From: Actinoplanes teichomyceticus ATCC 31121
GTDB lineage: Bacteria; Actinomycetota; Actinomycetes; Mycobacteriales; Micromonosporaceae
NCBI RefSeq assembly: GCF_003711105.1
Contig: NZ_CP023865.1
Coordinates: 4,737,001-4,801,000, forward strand
Direction of reading: 5' to 3'
Length of the DNA: 64,000 nt
The notes under the pieces were generated by a model. It made no database searches, was not told the origin of the DNA, and saw only the letters and a list, made by a program, of their open reading frames with translations. The number at the start of each line of letters is the position of its first letter. The first letter of the stretch is position 1. Positions 52,415 through 60,983 of this stretch are shown in pieces. Both the position numbers and the translations under genes were made by a program.

Positions 52415-53875
52415 TCAGGAGCGGCGGTCCAGGAAGTCGTACACGTCGCGGTTGTCCACCCCCGGGAAGGTGCCCGGCGGCAGGGCGGCCAGCAGGTGCG
52501 AGTGCACCCGGGCGCTCGGCCAGGCGTTGCCGGCCCAGCGGTCCACCAGGTGGGCCGGCGGGCGCCGGCAGCAGTCCGGGTCCGGGCAACGGGAGACGGT
52601 ACGGCCGGTGGTGTCCCCGCCGCGGAACCAGCGCGCGTGCTCGTACGGCGTCCCGACGGTCACCGAGAACTCCCCCGAGCGGGTCGACTCCACGTGCACG
52701 GTGCACCAGTACGTGCCCGCCACCGTGTCGGTGAACTGGTAGAACGACGAGTACGGGTCGTCGGCCTCGAACACCGTCCGGGACGCCCACTTGCGACACA
52801 CCGGCTGGCCCTCGATCGCCCCGGTCACATCGGACGGGAAGCGCACGTTGTCGTTCTCGTACGCCTTGTAGACGATGCCGCTCTCGTGCACCCGGGCGAA
52901 GTGCACCGGGATGCCGAAGTGCTGGGTGGCCAGGTTGGTGAAGCGGTGCGCCGCGGTCTCGTAGGACACCCCGAACGCGTCCCGGAAGTCGTCGATGGCC
53001 AGCGCCCGGTCGGCCTTGGCCGCGGTCAGGAAGTCGACCGCGAACCGCTCCGGCATCAGCAGCGCCGCCGCGAAGTAGTTCACCTCGACCCGCTGGCGCA
53101 GGAAGTCGCCGTAGTCGGCTGGGTCGTGGTGGCCGAGCACGAAGTGCCCGAGCGTCTGCAGGACCACGCCGCGCGGGTCGTGCCCCCTGCCGCTGGCCAC
53201 CTGGGGCAGGTAGATCCGGCGGTTCTTCAGGTCGGTCACCGAGCGGGTGGAGCTGGGCAGGTCGTTGACGTAGTGCAGGGTGAAGCCGACCTGCGCGGCG
53301 ATGTCGAGGATGCCGCGCTGCGACAGCGGGCCGGTGGTGTGCCGTACCGATTGCAGGATCCGGTTGGCGGCGGCCTCGATCTCGGCGAAGTAGTTGTTGC
53401 GCTTGCGCATCTCCGCGCGCAGTTGCGCGTTCGCCCGGCGGGCCACCTCCGGGGTGGCGCTCTGCTCGGTGAGCAGCCGGTTGAGCTCGCGGTGCAGGCC
53501 GATCAGCGACTCCAGGGCGTCGGCCGGCAGGCGCCGGCCGGCCTTGACGACCGGCAGCCCGAGTGCGGCGTACGCGGGATTCTGCTGGAAGTGCGCCAGT
53601 TCGATCTCCAGGCCGGCGCGCCGGCTGGGCGCCTCCGGGCGCAGCAGGTCCTGCATCGGCACCCCGAGGGCGGCCGCGATGGCCTGCAGGACCGAGAGCT
53701 TGGGTTCGCGCTTGCCGTTCTCGATCAGGGAGAGCTGCGAGGGCGCACGCCCGACCGCGTCGCTGAGCTGGTCGAGAGTCATGCCCCGGGTGCGTCGCAG
53801 GTGCCGGAGGCGCTGCCCCAGGGTCACCAGATCGACGGCGGACTCGGCGGAGGGTGAAGCGGTCACGGGTTTCAA
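52415..53875 (-). CDS. ramB: RamB-type regulator (XRE HTH plus short-chain acyl/IrrE-like domain)
   Basis: 486 residues. An N-terminal Cro/CI helix-turn-helix (LGQRLRHLRRTRGMTLDQLS, VGRAPSQLSLIENGKREPKL) precedes an IrrE-like domain with a degenerate zinc motif (VVLQTLGHFVLGHH) and a C-terminal domain with a Cys cluster (RCPDPDCCRR). This is the architecture of RamB/ScfR regulators that control acetate and glyoxylate genes in corynebacteria and mycobacteria. It is divergent from aceA-aceB, matching that role. The start is a TTG at 53875 without a ribosome-binding site; GTG at 53866 is an alternative. Confidence 0.9.
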   Translation of the reverse strand: MKPVTASPSAESAVDLVTLGQRLRHLRRTRGMTLDQLSDAVGRAPSQLSLIENGKREPKLSVLQAIAAALGVPMQDLLRPEAPSRRAGLEIELAHFQQNPAYAALGLPVVKAGRRLPADALESLIGLHRELNRLLTEQSATPEVARRANAQLRAEMRKRNNYFAEIEAAANRILQSVRHTTGPLSQRGILDIAAQVGFTLHYVNDLPSSTRSVTDLKNRRIYLPQVASGRGHDPRGVVLQTLGHFVLGHHDPADYGDFLRQRVEVNYFAAALLMPERFAVDFLTAAKADRALAIDDFRDAFGVSYETAAHRFTNLATQHFGIPVHFARVHESGIVYKAYENDNVRFPSDVTGAIEGQPVCRKWASRTVFEADDPYSSFYQFTDTVAGTYWCTVHVESTRSGEFSVTVGTPYEHARWFRGGDTTGRTVSRCPDPDCCRRPPAHLVDRWAGNAWPSARVHSHLLAALPPGTFPGVDNRDVYDFLDRRS

Positions 53876-53879
53876 CGTA

Positions 53880-53903
53880 ACAGAATTTTCGACGTTCTTC
53901 TGT
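53880..53903. promoter_or_regulatory. Inverted repeat next to the ramB start
   Basis: ACAGAA and TTCTGT, 12 bp apart, and containing GTTCTTC (53894-53900). The same GTTCTTC heptamer recurs at 53948, which suggests a shared regulator, perhaps RamB itself. Confidence 0.45.
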
Positions 53904-53947
53904 GCCGAAAGTCCTTCAACGGGGCCGGTGGGATCCCTGAGAGTGAA

Positions 53948-53967
53948 GTTCTTCCACGAGGAAGAAC
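53948..53967. promoter_or_regulatory. Perfect inverted repeat upstream of aceA
   Basis: GTTCTTCC-ACGA-GGAAGAAC, 8-bp arms, 28 bp before the aceA start. It is a candidate regulatory operator (RamB or other) or an RNA hairpin in the leader. Confidence 0.6.
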
Positions 53968-53994
53968 GCGACAGGGCAGGAAAGGGATCTTTCG

Positions 53995-55281
<1,287 letters not shown>

Positions 55282-55282
55282 C

Positions 55283-56908
55283 ATGGGCGGCGAAGAGGTC
55301 ACCATCACCGGCACCACCGCCGGCCGCTACCGCGAGATCCTCACCCCCGAGGCCGTCGCGTTCGTCGTGGCGCTGGACCGCGAGTTCGGCGCCCGCCGGG
55401 TGCAGTTGCTGGAGCGCCGCCGGCGCCGCCGGGCCACCCGCACCACCGATCTGGACTTCCTGCCCTCCACCCGGCACCTGCGCGAGGACCCGTCGTGGCA
55501 GGTCGCGCCCCCGGCCGCGGACCTGCGCGACCGCCGCGTGGAGATCACCGGCCCGCCCGAGCGCAAGATGACCATCAACGCGCTCAACTCCGGCGCCCGG
55601 GTCTGGATGGCCGACTTCGAGGACGCCACGTCCCCCACCTGGGAGAACGTCGTGCTCGGCCAGGTCAACCTGAAGGACGCGCTGGACGGCACGCTGAGCT
55701 GGACCGCCCCGGACGGCCGGCTCTACCAGGTCGGCGCCACGCTTCCCACCATCATGGTCCGCCCGCGTGGCTGGCACCTGCCGGAGTGCCACCTGCGGAT
55801 CGGCGGCCGGGCGGTCTCGGCGTCGCTGTTCGACTTCGGCCTGTACCTGTTCCACTGCGGGCGCAAGCAGCTCGACCGGGGCAGCGGCCCGTACTTCTAC
55901 CTGCCGAAACTGGAGTCGCACCTGGAGGCCCGGCTCTGGAACGACGTCTTCGTCTTCGCGCAGGACTACCTGGAGATGCCGCGCGGCACCATCCGGGCGA
56001 CCGTGCTGATCGAGACGATCAACGCGGCGTTCGAGATGGACGAGATCCTGTACGAGCTGCGCGAGCACTCGGCGGGTCTGAACGCCGGCCGCTGGGACTA
56101 CCTGTTCAGCATGATCAAGAACCGGCCGGACGTGGTCCTGCCCGAACGCTCACAGGTCACCATGACCGTGCCGTTCATGCGGGCCTACACCGAGCTGCTG
56201 GTCAAGACGTGCCACCGGCGCGGCGCGCACGCGATCGGCGGGATGGCCGCGGTCGTGCCCAGCCGGGACCCGGTCGCCGCCAAGCGCGCCCTCAACCAGG
56301 TGCGCCAGGACAAGCGGCGCGAGGTCGGCGACGGTTTCGACGGCTCCTGGGTGGCGCACCCGGGGCTGGTCGAGATCTGCCGCGAGGTGTTCGACCAGTG
56401 GCTCGGCGACGAGCCGCACCAGATCGTGCGCAAGCGCGACGACGTGCGGGTCGGCGCGGCCGAGCTGCTCGACGTGCGCTCCAGCGCGGTCACGGTGAGC
56501 GAGGTGGCGCTGCGTACTAACGTCAGCGTCGCGCTCCGCTACATCGCCGCATGGCTGGGCGGGCGCGGCGCGGTCGCGCTCGGCGGGCTGATGGAGGACG
56601 CCGCCACCGCCGAGATCTGCCGGGCCCAGCTCTGGCAGTGGATCGCGTCGGGGACGCCCACCGACTACGGTGTGCCGGTGACGGCCGCCCTGGTCACCCG
56701 GATGTTGCGGGAGGAGTTGACGGTCCTCAGCGAGACCGGTGCGCTCGACGAGGAGGCGGCCCGGCTCTTCGGTCAGGCCCGGATGCTGCTGACCGTCCTG
56801 CTCACCGAACGGACCTGCCCGGAGTTCCTGACCCTGCCGGCATACCTACGGCACCTGTCGGGTGGGTCGGCGGCTCCGGTCACCGTTCAGGCTCCTGTCG
56901 CGGCCTGA
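55283..56908 (+). CDS. aceB: Malate synthase A
   Basis: 541 residues, typical of form A. Condenses glyoxylate with acetyl-CoA to malate. Motifs: DFEDATSPTWENVV, RPRGWHLPECHL with the catalytic Arg, NAGRWDYLFS, and the C-terminal LGGLMEDAATAEICRAQLWQ containing the catalytic Asp region. Second gene of the glyoxylate operon. A strong hairpin and a second one follow the stop. Confidence 0.96.
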   Translation: MGGEEVTITGTTAGRYREILTPEAVAFVVALDREFGARRVQLLERRRRRRATRTTDLDFLPSTRHLREDPSWQVAPPAADLRDRRVEITGPPERKMTINALNSGARVWMADFEDATSPTWENVVLGQVNLKDALDGTLSWTAPDGRLYQVGATLPTIMVRPRGWHLPECHLRIGGRAVSASLFDFGLYLFHCGRKQLDRGSGPYFYLPKLESHLEARLWNDVFVFAQDYLEMPRGTIRATVLIETINAAFEMDEILYELREHSAGLNAGRWDYLFSMIKNRPDVVLPERSQVTMTVPFMRAYTELLVKTCHRRGAHAIGGMAAVVPSRDPVAAKRALNQVRQDKRREVGDGFDGSWVAHPGLVEICREVFDQWLGDEPHQIVRKRDDVRVGAAELLDVRSSAVTVSEVALRTNVSVALRYIAAWLGGRGAVALGGLMEDAATAEICRAQLWQWIASGTPTDYGVPVTAALVTRMLREELTVLSETGALDEEAARLFGQARMLLTVLLTERTCPEFLTLPAYLRHLSGGSAAPVTVQAPVAA

Positions 56909-56916
56909 CCGGTGAG

Positions 56917-56953
56917 GCGACGCGGGGCAGCCCTCCGACCTGCCCCGCGTCGC
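56917..56953 (+). terminator. Terminator hairpin after aceB
   Basis: 14-bp perfect stem GCGACGCGGGGCAG / CTGCCCCGCGTCGC with a 9-nt loop, starting 9 bp after the aceB stop. Confidence 0.8.
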
Positions 56954-56962
56954 CGCGACCGC

Positions 56963-56998
56963 GCTGAGCCGGCGTCTCGTCAGAGGCGCCGGCTCAGC
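56963..56998. terminator. Second hairpin, overlapping the end of the pterin dehydratase-VOC gene
   Basis: 12-bp perfect stem GCTGAGCCGGCG / CGCCGGCTCAGC with a 12-nt loop. It overlaps the minus-strand stop codon and probably terminates that gene. Confidence 0.7.
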
Positions 56999-57647
56999 CG
57001 CGGTCCTGCCAGGTGCACAGGCAGACCCGGTTGCCCTCCGGATCGGCGAGCACCCAGAACCGCGGCGCGTCCGCGTCACTGACCAGCGTCCCGCCGGCCG
57101 CGAGCGCCGCGTCGATCCGCGGCCGCACCTCGCTCGGGTCCACCCACAGATCCGGGTGCCAGCGCTGCCGCGGCTCCTGGCTGCCGGAGCGCTGGAACCA
57201 CACCGCCGGAAGCCGCCCGGCCGCGTCCCGCACCTCGTCGTTGACCCCGTCGTGGTCCCGCTGCTCCATCCCGAGCACGGCCGCCCAGAACGGCGCCACC
57301 CGGTCCGCGGCCGGGGTGTCCAGGGCCAGCTCCAGCACGGCGAGCCCGGCGCGCTCCGGCGTCACTCCGGCCCGCGCCGCGAGATCCGAGATCGTACCGG
57401 CCAGGCGCAGGTCGCGCCCGGTCACCCGGCCGACGTCGTGGCTGGTCGTCCGCACGTCCAGGTAGGTGTAGCGCAGGTCCAGGTCCGGGTGGTGATCCAT
57501 CTCCTCGGCGGCCGCCGCGATCGCGTTCAGCAGCGCCAGCCCGGCCGCGAAGTTCCCGGTCCGCAGTCGGGTCTGCAGCCCGCCCAGCAGATACACCCAG
57601 CCGTCCGGCGCCTGCTCGGCGATCTCCCGCCCACTCAGCTTCGTCAT
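56994..57647 (-). CDS. Fusion: pterin-4a-carbinolamine dehydratase-like domain plus VOC (glyoxalase-like) domain
   Basis: 217 residues. Residues 1-95 match pterin-4a-carbinolamine dehydratase (4a-hydroxytetrahydrobiopterin dehydratase): FAAGLALLNAIAAAAEEMDHHPDLDL, the HHP motif and VRTTSHDVGRVTGRDLRLA. Residues 100-217 form a VOC/glyoxalase-like domain (LELALDTPAADRVAPFWAAVLGM, WVLADPEGNRVCLC). Both halves look intact. The dehydratase recycles tetrahydropterin after aromatic hydroxylation, or acts as a coactivator; what the VOC half adds is unknown. This fusion recurs in actinomycetes. ATG at 57647. Confidence 0.85.
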   Translation of the reverse strand: MTKLSGREIAEQAPDGWVYLLGGLQTRLRTGNFAAGLALLNAIAAAAEEMDHHPDLDLRYTYLDVRTTSHDVGRVTGRDLRLAGTISDLAARAGVTPERAGLAVLELALDTPAADRVAPFWAAVLGMEQRDHDGVNDEVRDAAGRLPAVWFQRSGSQEPRQRWHPDLWVDPSEVRPRIDAALAAGGTLVSDADAPRFWVLADPEGNRVCLCTWQDRG

Positions 57648-57746
57648 GCCCCCATGCTGTCCGGCCCGGCCGGACCGGCGCGCACCGGCCCCCGGACCGG
57701 GTGGGCACCGCCGCGCGCCGGACCGGCCGGCACCGGAGCACCCGGC

Positions 57747-58127
57747 TCAGATGACGGCGACAGCCTCCACCTCGATGAGGAACTCCGGGCTGAGCAGCCC
57801 GGCCACCCGGATCAGGCTGCTGGTGGGCGGGGCGGCGAGGTTCACGAACTCGTCGCGTACCGCCCGGACCGTCGGCAGCTCCGCGGTGTCCACCACGTAG
57901 AACGTCAGTTTGACCACGTCGGCCCAGGTGGCCCCGGCGGTCTCCAGCGCGGCGCCGAGATTGCGGAAGACCTGCCGGGTCTGCTCGGCCCAGCCGCGCG
58001 GGACGACCCCGTCCGGCCCGGCCGCGACCTGGCCGGACGTCCACACCAGACGGCTGCCGGAGTCGATGGTCACGACGTTGCTGTACCCGTTCGGCGACGG
58101 CGGGCCGGGGAAGTCGAAGGGGACCAT
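57747..58127 (-). CDS. RidA-family protein
   Basis: 126 residues with the Rid fold: YSNVVTIDSGSRLVWTSGQVAAGPDG, QVFRNLGAALETAGATWADVVKLTFYV and a C-terminal EFLIEVEAVAV with the conserved Glu. RidA proteins hydrolyse reactive enamine/imine intermediates; the conserved Arg that binds the carboxylate in true RidA appears in SLIRVAGLLSPE. Its 5' end overlaps the 3' end of the PAP2 gene upstream by 58 bp, on the same strand. Confidence 0.88.
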   Translation of the reverse strand: MVPFDFPGPPSPNGYSNVVTIDSGSRLVWTSGQVAAGPDGVVPRGWAEQTRQVFRNLGAALETAGATWADVVKLTFYVVDTAELPTVRAVRDEFVNLAAPPTSSLIRVAGLLSPEFLIEVEAVAVI

Positions 58128-58798
58128 GCGCCCACCTTAGTGAGCCGCCAGCGCACGCGCCGGTCCAGGACGCCGCGGGCCATGACGGCGAGACAGAGCG
58201 AGGAGTTCAGGAACGAGGAGAGCACGTCGCTGGGGTGATGCATGCCCCGGTACAGCCGGCCGAGCGCGACCGCGAGCGGGACGAGCGCCAGCAGCCAGCA
58301 CAGGGCCTTGAGCCAACCCGGCCGGGCCAGCGAGGCGAGCACCACGGCCAGTCCCACGTAGAGCGCGAACGCGGCCGAGGTGTGCCCGGACGGGAAGCTG
58401 GAGGTGGGCGGCGACGCGTCCAGGCGCTGCACGTCCGGCCGCGGCCGGTCGATCGCCAGGGTGGTGAGGAAGAAGACCATCGCCTGCGCGATCACCGCCA
58501 GGCACAGGAACACCGGCTCGCGCCACCGGCGCAGCACCAGCCGCAGGACCACGGCCAGGACCGCGGTGACCACGACGATCGTGGAGGTGTTCCCGGCGGC
58601 GCTGAAGAACCAGGAGATCTCGGTACGGCCCTCGGTCCGGTCCGCGGCGAAGGCCCGGTTGACCCCGTCCTCCACGGCGATCGGCCAGACGTGCGAGAGC
58701 GTGTGGGTGAGCAGGAGCCCGAGGCCGATCATCAACCCCAGGATGCCGGCGACCGGCAGCACGATGCGCTTGAGCGCTTGTACGGCGAGTGTGGACAC
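58070..58798 (-). CDS. PAP2-family membrane phosphatase
   Basis: 242 residues with about five transmembrane helices and the three PAP2 signature motifs: IDRPRPD (KxxxxxxRP-like), SSFPSGHTSAAFAL and GRLYRGMHHPSDVLSS. It dephosphorylates lipid phosphates such as undecaprenyl pyrophosphate or phosphatidate, at the outer membrane face. The 58-bp overlap with the RidA gene affects only the C-terminal Arg/Pro/Ser-rich tail. A second PAP2 gene lies 9 bp upstream, so the two are co-transcribed. Confidence 0.9.
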   Translation of the reverse strand: MSTLAVQALKRIVLPVAGILGLMIGLGLLLTHTLSHVWPIAVEDGVNRAFAADRTEGRTEISWFFSAAGNTSTIVVVTAVLAVVLRLVLRRWREPVFLCLAVIAQAMVFFLTTLAIDRPRPDVQRLDASPPTSSFPSGHTSAAFALYVGLAVVLASLARPGWLKALCWLLALVPLAVALGRLYRGMHHPSDVLSSFLNSSLCLAVMARGVLDRRVRWRLTKVGAWSPSTSPARRRRTGTATS

Positions 58799-58807
58799 CG
58801 CCGCCTT

Positions 58808-59485
58808 CTACCCAGTCACGCGCTGCCGGACACGCCGCCGCTGGAACACCGCGACGGTGACCGCCGGTACCGCGACGCCGAGCAGCAGCCCGGCCGCCAC
58901 GTCGCTCGTCCAGTGCACGCCGAGCCCGACCCGGGTGCCGGCGGTGACCAGGGGCAGCAGGACGGCGGCCGCGCACAGCGCCGCCCGTCTCCCGCGCCCG
59001 CGCGTGCGGGGCAGCAGGACCAGCAGGATGACCGCCGCGCCCAGCGCGCTGGTGAACGCATGGCCGGAGGGGAAGGAGTATCCGGTGGCCTGGGCGACCG
59101 GGTCGAGCAGGTCCGGCCGGTGCCGGCCGAAGAGCAGTTTGAGTACGGCGCCGAGTACTCCCCCGGCCGTCATGGTGGCCACCACCCACCAGGCGAGCAC
59201 GGTCTCCCGGCGGCGCGCCAGCCGGATGGCCAGCAGGAGCGCGGCGAGCCGCCACGTGTTCGGGTGCAGGAGCAGGCTCCACCAGCTCATCGCGTCGACC
59301 CAGCCGGGATGGTCGAGGGCCAGGTCGTGCAGCGCGTCGGTGACCCGGCCGTCCAGGTCGTGCAGCGTGGCGGACCGGGCGGCCACCAGCGCGGCGAGCA
59401 TCCCGAACGGCACGAGCAGCGCCGTGGCCGCCACGGCGGCCGCGGTGGTCCGTACCCCGAAAGCGATCTCCTGCTCGTCCCGCAT
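58808..59485 (-). CDS. Second PAP2-family membrane phosphatase
   Basis: 225 residues from the ATG at 59485; an earlier GTG is possible and neither has a clear ribosome-binding site. Motifs: KLLFGRHRPDLLDP, YSFPSGHAFTSALG and GTRVGLGVHWTSDVAAG, with six predicted helices. This version has the canonical KxxxxxxRP/PSGH/SRxxxxxHxxxD series more completely than its downstream neighbour. A likely lipid phosphate phosphatase in envelope recycling. Confidence 0.88.
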   Translation of the reverse strand: MRDEQEIAFGVRTTAAAVAATALLVPFGMLAALVAARSATLHDLDGRVTDALHDLALDHPGWVDAMSWWSLLLHPNTWRLAALLLAIRLARRRETVLAWWVVATMTAGGVLGAVLKLLFGRHRPDLLDPVAQATGYSFPSGHAFTSALGAAVILLVLLPRTRGRGRRAALCAAAVLLPLVTAGTRVGLGVHWTSDVAAGLLLGVAVPAVTVAVFQRRRVRQRVTG

Positions 59486-59572
59486 GGGCGGGCATATACC
59501 CCGGCCCCGCACACCGATGCGTGGCGCGGCGCCACCGTTGCGGCGGTGTCGCGCCCCGCATCGGGCGACGCG

Positions 59573-60205
59573 TCAGCGCGCGGCGAAGGTACGCCCGGCC
59601 TCGGCCGCGGCGGTGTGCGCGGCCTCCTTCATCGCGGTCGCGGTCTCGGTGAAGGCGTCCAGCGCCGGGTTCACGCCGACCAGGGTGAACTCGCGCTCGA
59701 TCAGGGCCAGGTCGGCGCCCCAGATGTCGGCGATCACGCGGCGCAGGTAGTCGGTGTTGTGGTCCCAGCCCTCGCGCGGGGTGCCCGGGCCGTAGGCGCC
59801 TCCGCGGGTGGTGACCACGATGACCGGCTTGCCGTCGAGCAGCTTCTCCCCCAGCGGGCCGCCGGCCATGGCCAGGTCGAACCAGGTCTTGACGTGCTGG
59901 GAGACGCCGTAGTTGTAGAACGGCAAGGCGAAGATGGCGCCCTGCGCGTCGCGCAGCTCGGCGGCCAGCTCGTTGGCCAGGGCCAGCGCGCGGCGCTGGG
60001 CGTCGGTGCGGTCGGCCTCGGCGATCCAGGCCGCCTGGGTGGCGAGCTGCCACGCGTCCGACGGCAGCGGCTCGTTGCCGATGTGCCGACGAACGATCTT
60101 GGTGTCTGGCCGGGCCTCCAGCCAGGCGGCCTCGGCGATGTCGGCGAGCGCGCTGCTCGCGGAGTTCGGCCCCTGGATGCTCGCGTCGACGCGAAGAATG
60201 CTCAT
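59573..60205 (-). CDS. azoR: FMN-dependent NADH:quinone/azo oxidoreductase
   Basis: 210 residues with a flavodoxin-like fold and the AzoR motifs: opening SILRVDASIQGPNSASSALAD (FMN phosphate binding), FALPFYNYGVSQHVKTWFD (including the conserved PxYN) and TTRGGAYGPGTPREGWDHN. It reduces azo dyes and quinones with NADH, protecting against thiol-reactive quinones. The gene is divergent from a marR gene, with operator-like repeats upstream, so induction by quinone or electrophile stress via MarR is likely. Confidence 0.92.
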   Translation of the reverse strand: MSILRVDASIQGPNSASSALADIAEAAWLEARPDTKIVRRHIGNEPLPSDAWQLATQAAWIAEADRTDAQRRALALANELAAELRDAQGAIFALPFYNYGVSQHVKTWFDLAMAGGPLGEKLLDGKPVIVVTTRGGAYGPGTPREGWDHNTDYLRRVIADIWGADLALIEREFTLVGVNPALDAFTETATAMKEAAHTAAAEAGRTFAAR

Positions 60206-60227
60206 CGGTACTGCTCCCGTTGCGTTC

Positions 60228-60245
60228 GGACTTGAACCGTCAACT
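60228..60245. promoter_or_regulatory. Operator-like repeat 1 between azoR and marR
   Basis: GGACTTGAACCGTCAACT, a copy of the sequence at 60261 exactly 33 bp (about three helical turns) away, differing only at the 3' end. Upstream of azoR by 23 bp. Confidence 0.7.
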
Positions 60246-60260
60246 CAAGTTAGGCGGCTA

Positions 60261-60280
60261 GGACTTGAACCGTCAAGTCC
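60261..60280. promoter_or_regulatory. Operator-like repeat 2, perfect palindrome
   Basis: GGACTTGAACCGTCAAGTCC, 8-bp arms with a 4-bp spacer. A third, weaker version (GCTTGAACTCTCAAC on the minus strand) lies near 60320-60334, just before marR. Confidence 0.75.
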
Positions 60281-60346
60281 TAGCGGTGGCTGATCCACGT
60301 CGGCAGCGTCACTGGCCGAGTTGAGAGTTCAAGCTATCGTTTGCCC

Positions 60347-60841
60347 ATGAGCACCGAAGAGCCCCGCTGGCTGGACGCCGAGGAGCAGGCCACCTGGCTG
60401 GCCATGATCAAGATGCTCACCCGGCTCCCGGCGGCTCTCGACGCCGACCTGCACCACAGCGCCGGCGTCTCGTTCTTCGAGTACCAGGTGCTCGCCGGCC
60501 TGTCCATGCGAGCCCGGCACACCGCGCGGATGAGCGAGCTGGCCGAGTTCAGCGCCTGCTCGCTGTCCCGGCTCTCGCACACCGCGCGCCGGCTGGAGTC
60601 CAAGGGCTGGCTCTACCGCACGCCCGACCCGACCGACGGCCGCTACACGCTCGCCGTGCTCACCGAGGCCGGCTGGGCGAAGGTGGTGGCCACCGCGCCC
60701 GGGCACGTCGCCTCGGTGCGCCGGCTGCTGATCGACGCGCTCACCCAGACGCAGTACAAGCAGCTGCGGCAGATCAGCGAGCGGGTCAACGACGCGATCG
60801 GCCACGACCCCTGTCTCGGGGTCAGCGACAAACCCTGCTGA
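60347..60841 (+). CDS. MarR-family transcriptional regulator
   Basis: 164 residues from the ATG at 60347. The winged-helix core is MSELAEFSACSLSRLSHTARRLESKGWLYR with the wing DPTDGRYTLAVLTEAG, flanked by dimerisation helices. It has a lone Cys in the recognition region (SACSLS) and another near the C-terminus (DKPC). These could sense oxidants or quinones, as in other MarR proteins, but that is only a suggestion. Divergent from azoR with shared operator repeats. Confidence 0.92.
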   Translation: MSTEEPRWLDAEEQATWLAMIKMLTRLPAALDADLHHSAGVSFFEYQVLAGLSMRARHTARMSELAEFSACSLSRLSHTARRLESKGWLYRTPDPTDGRYTLAVLTEAGWAKVVATAPGHVASVRRLLIDALTQTQYKQLRQISERVNDAIGHDPCLGVSDKPC

Positions 60842-60864
60842 GGGGCCGGGCTGACACCGGCCCC
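60842..60864 (+). terminator. Hairpin immediately after marR
   Basis: 8-bp stem GGGGCCGG / CCGGCCCC with a 7-nt loop, starting at the base after the marR stop. Confidence 0.6.
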
Positions 60865-60983
60865 GGGGCGGCGCGCCGAGGCCCACGGTGCGCCGCTGAT
60901 CTCACCGCCGGGCGGGGCACGTACGCCGCCGCGCGGATTCCGGGGTCTCCCGCTCGTGGTTACCGTGGAGTAGGGTCCCGGGC

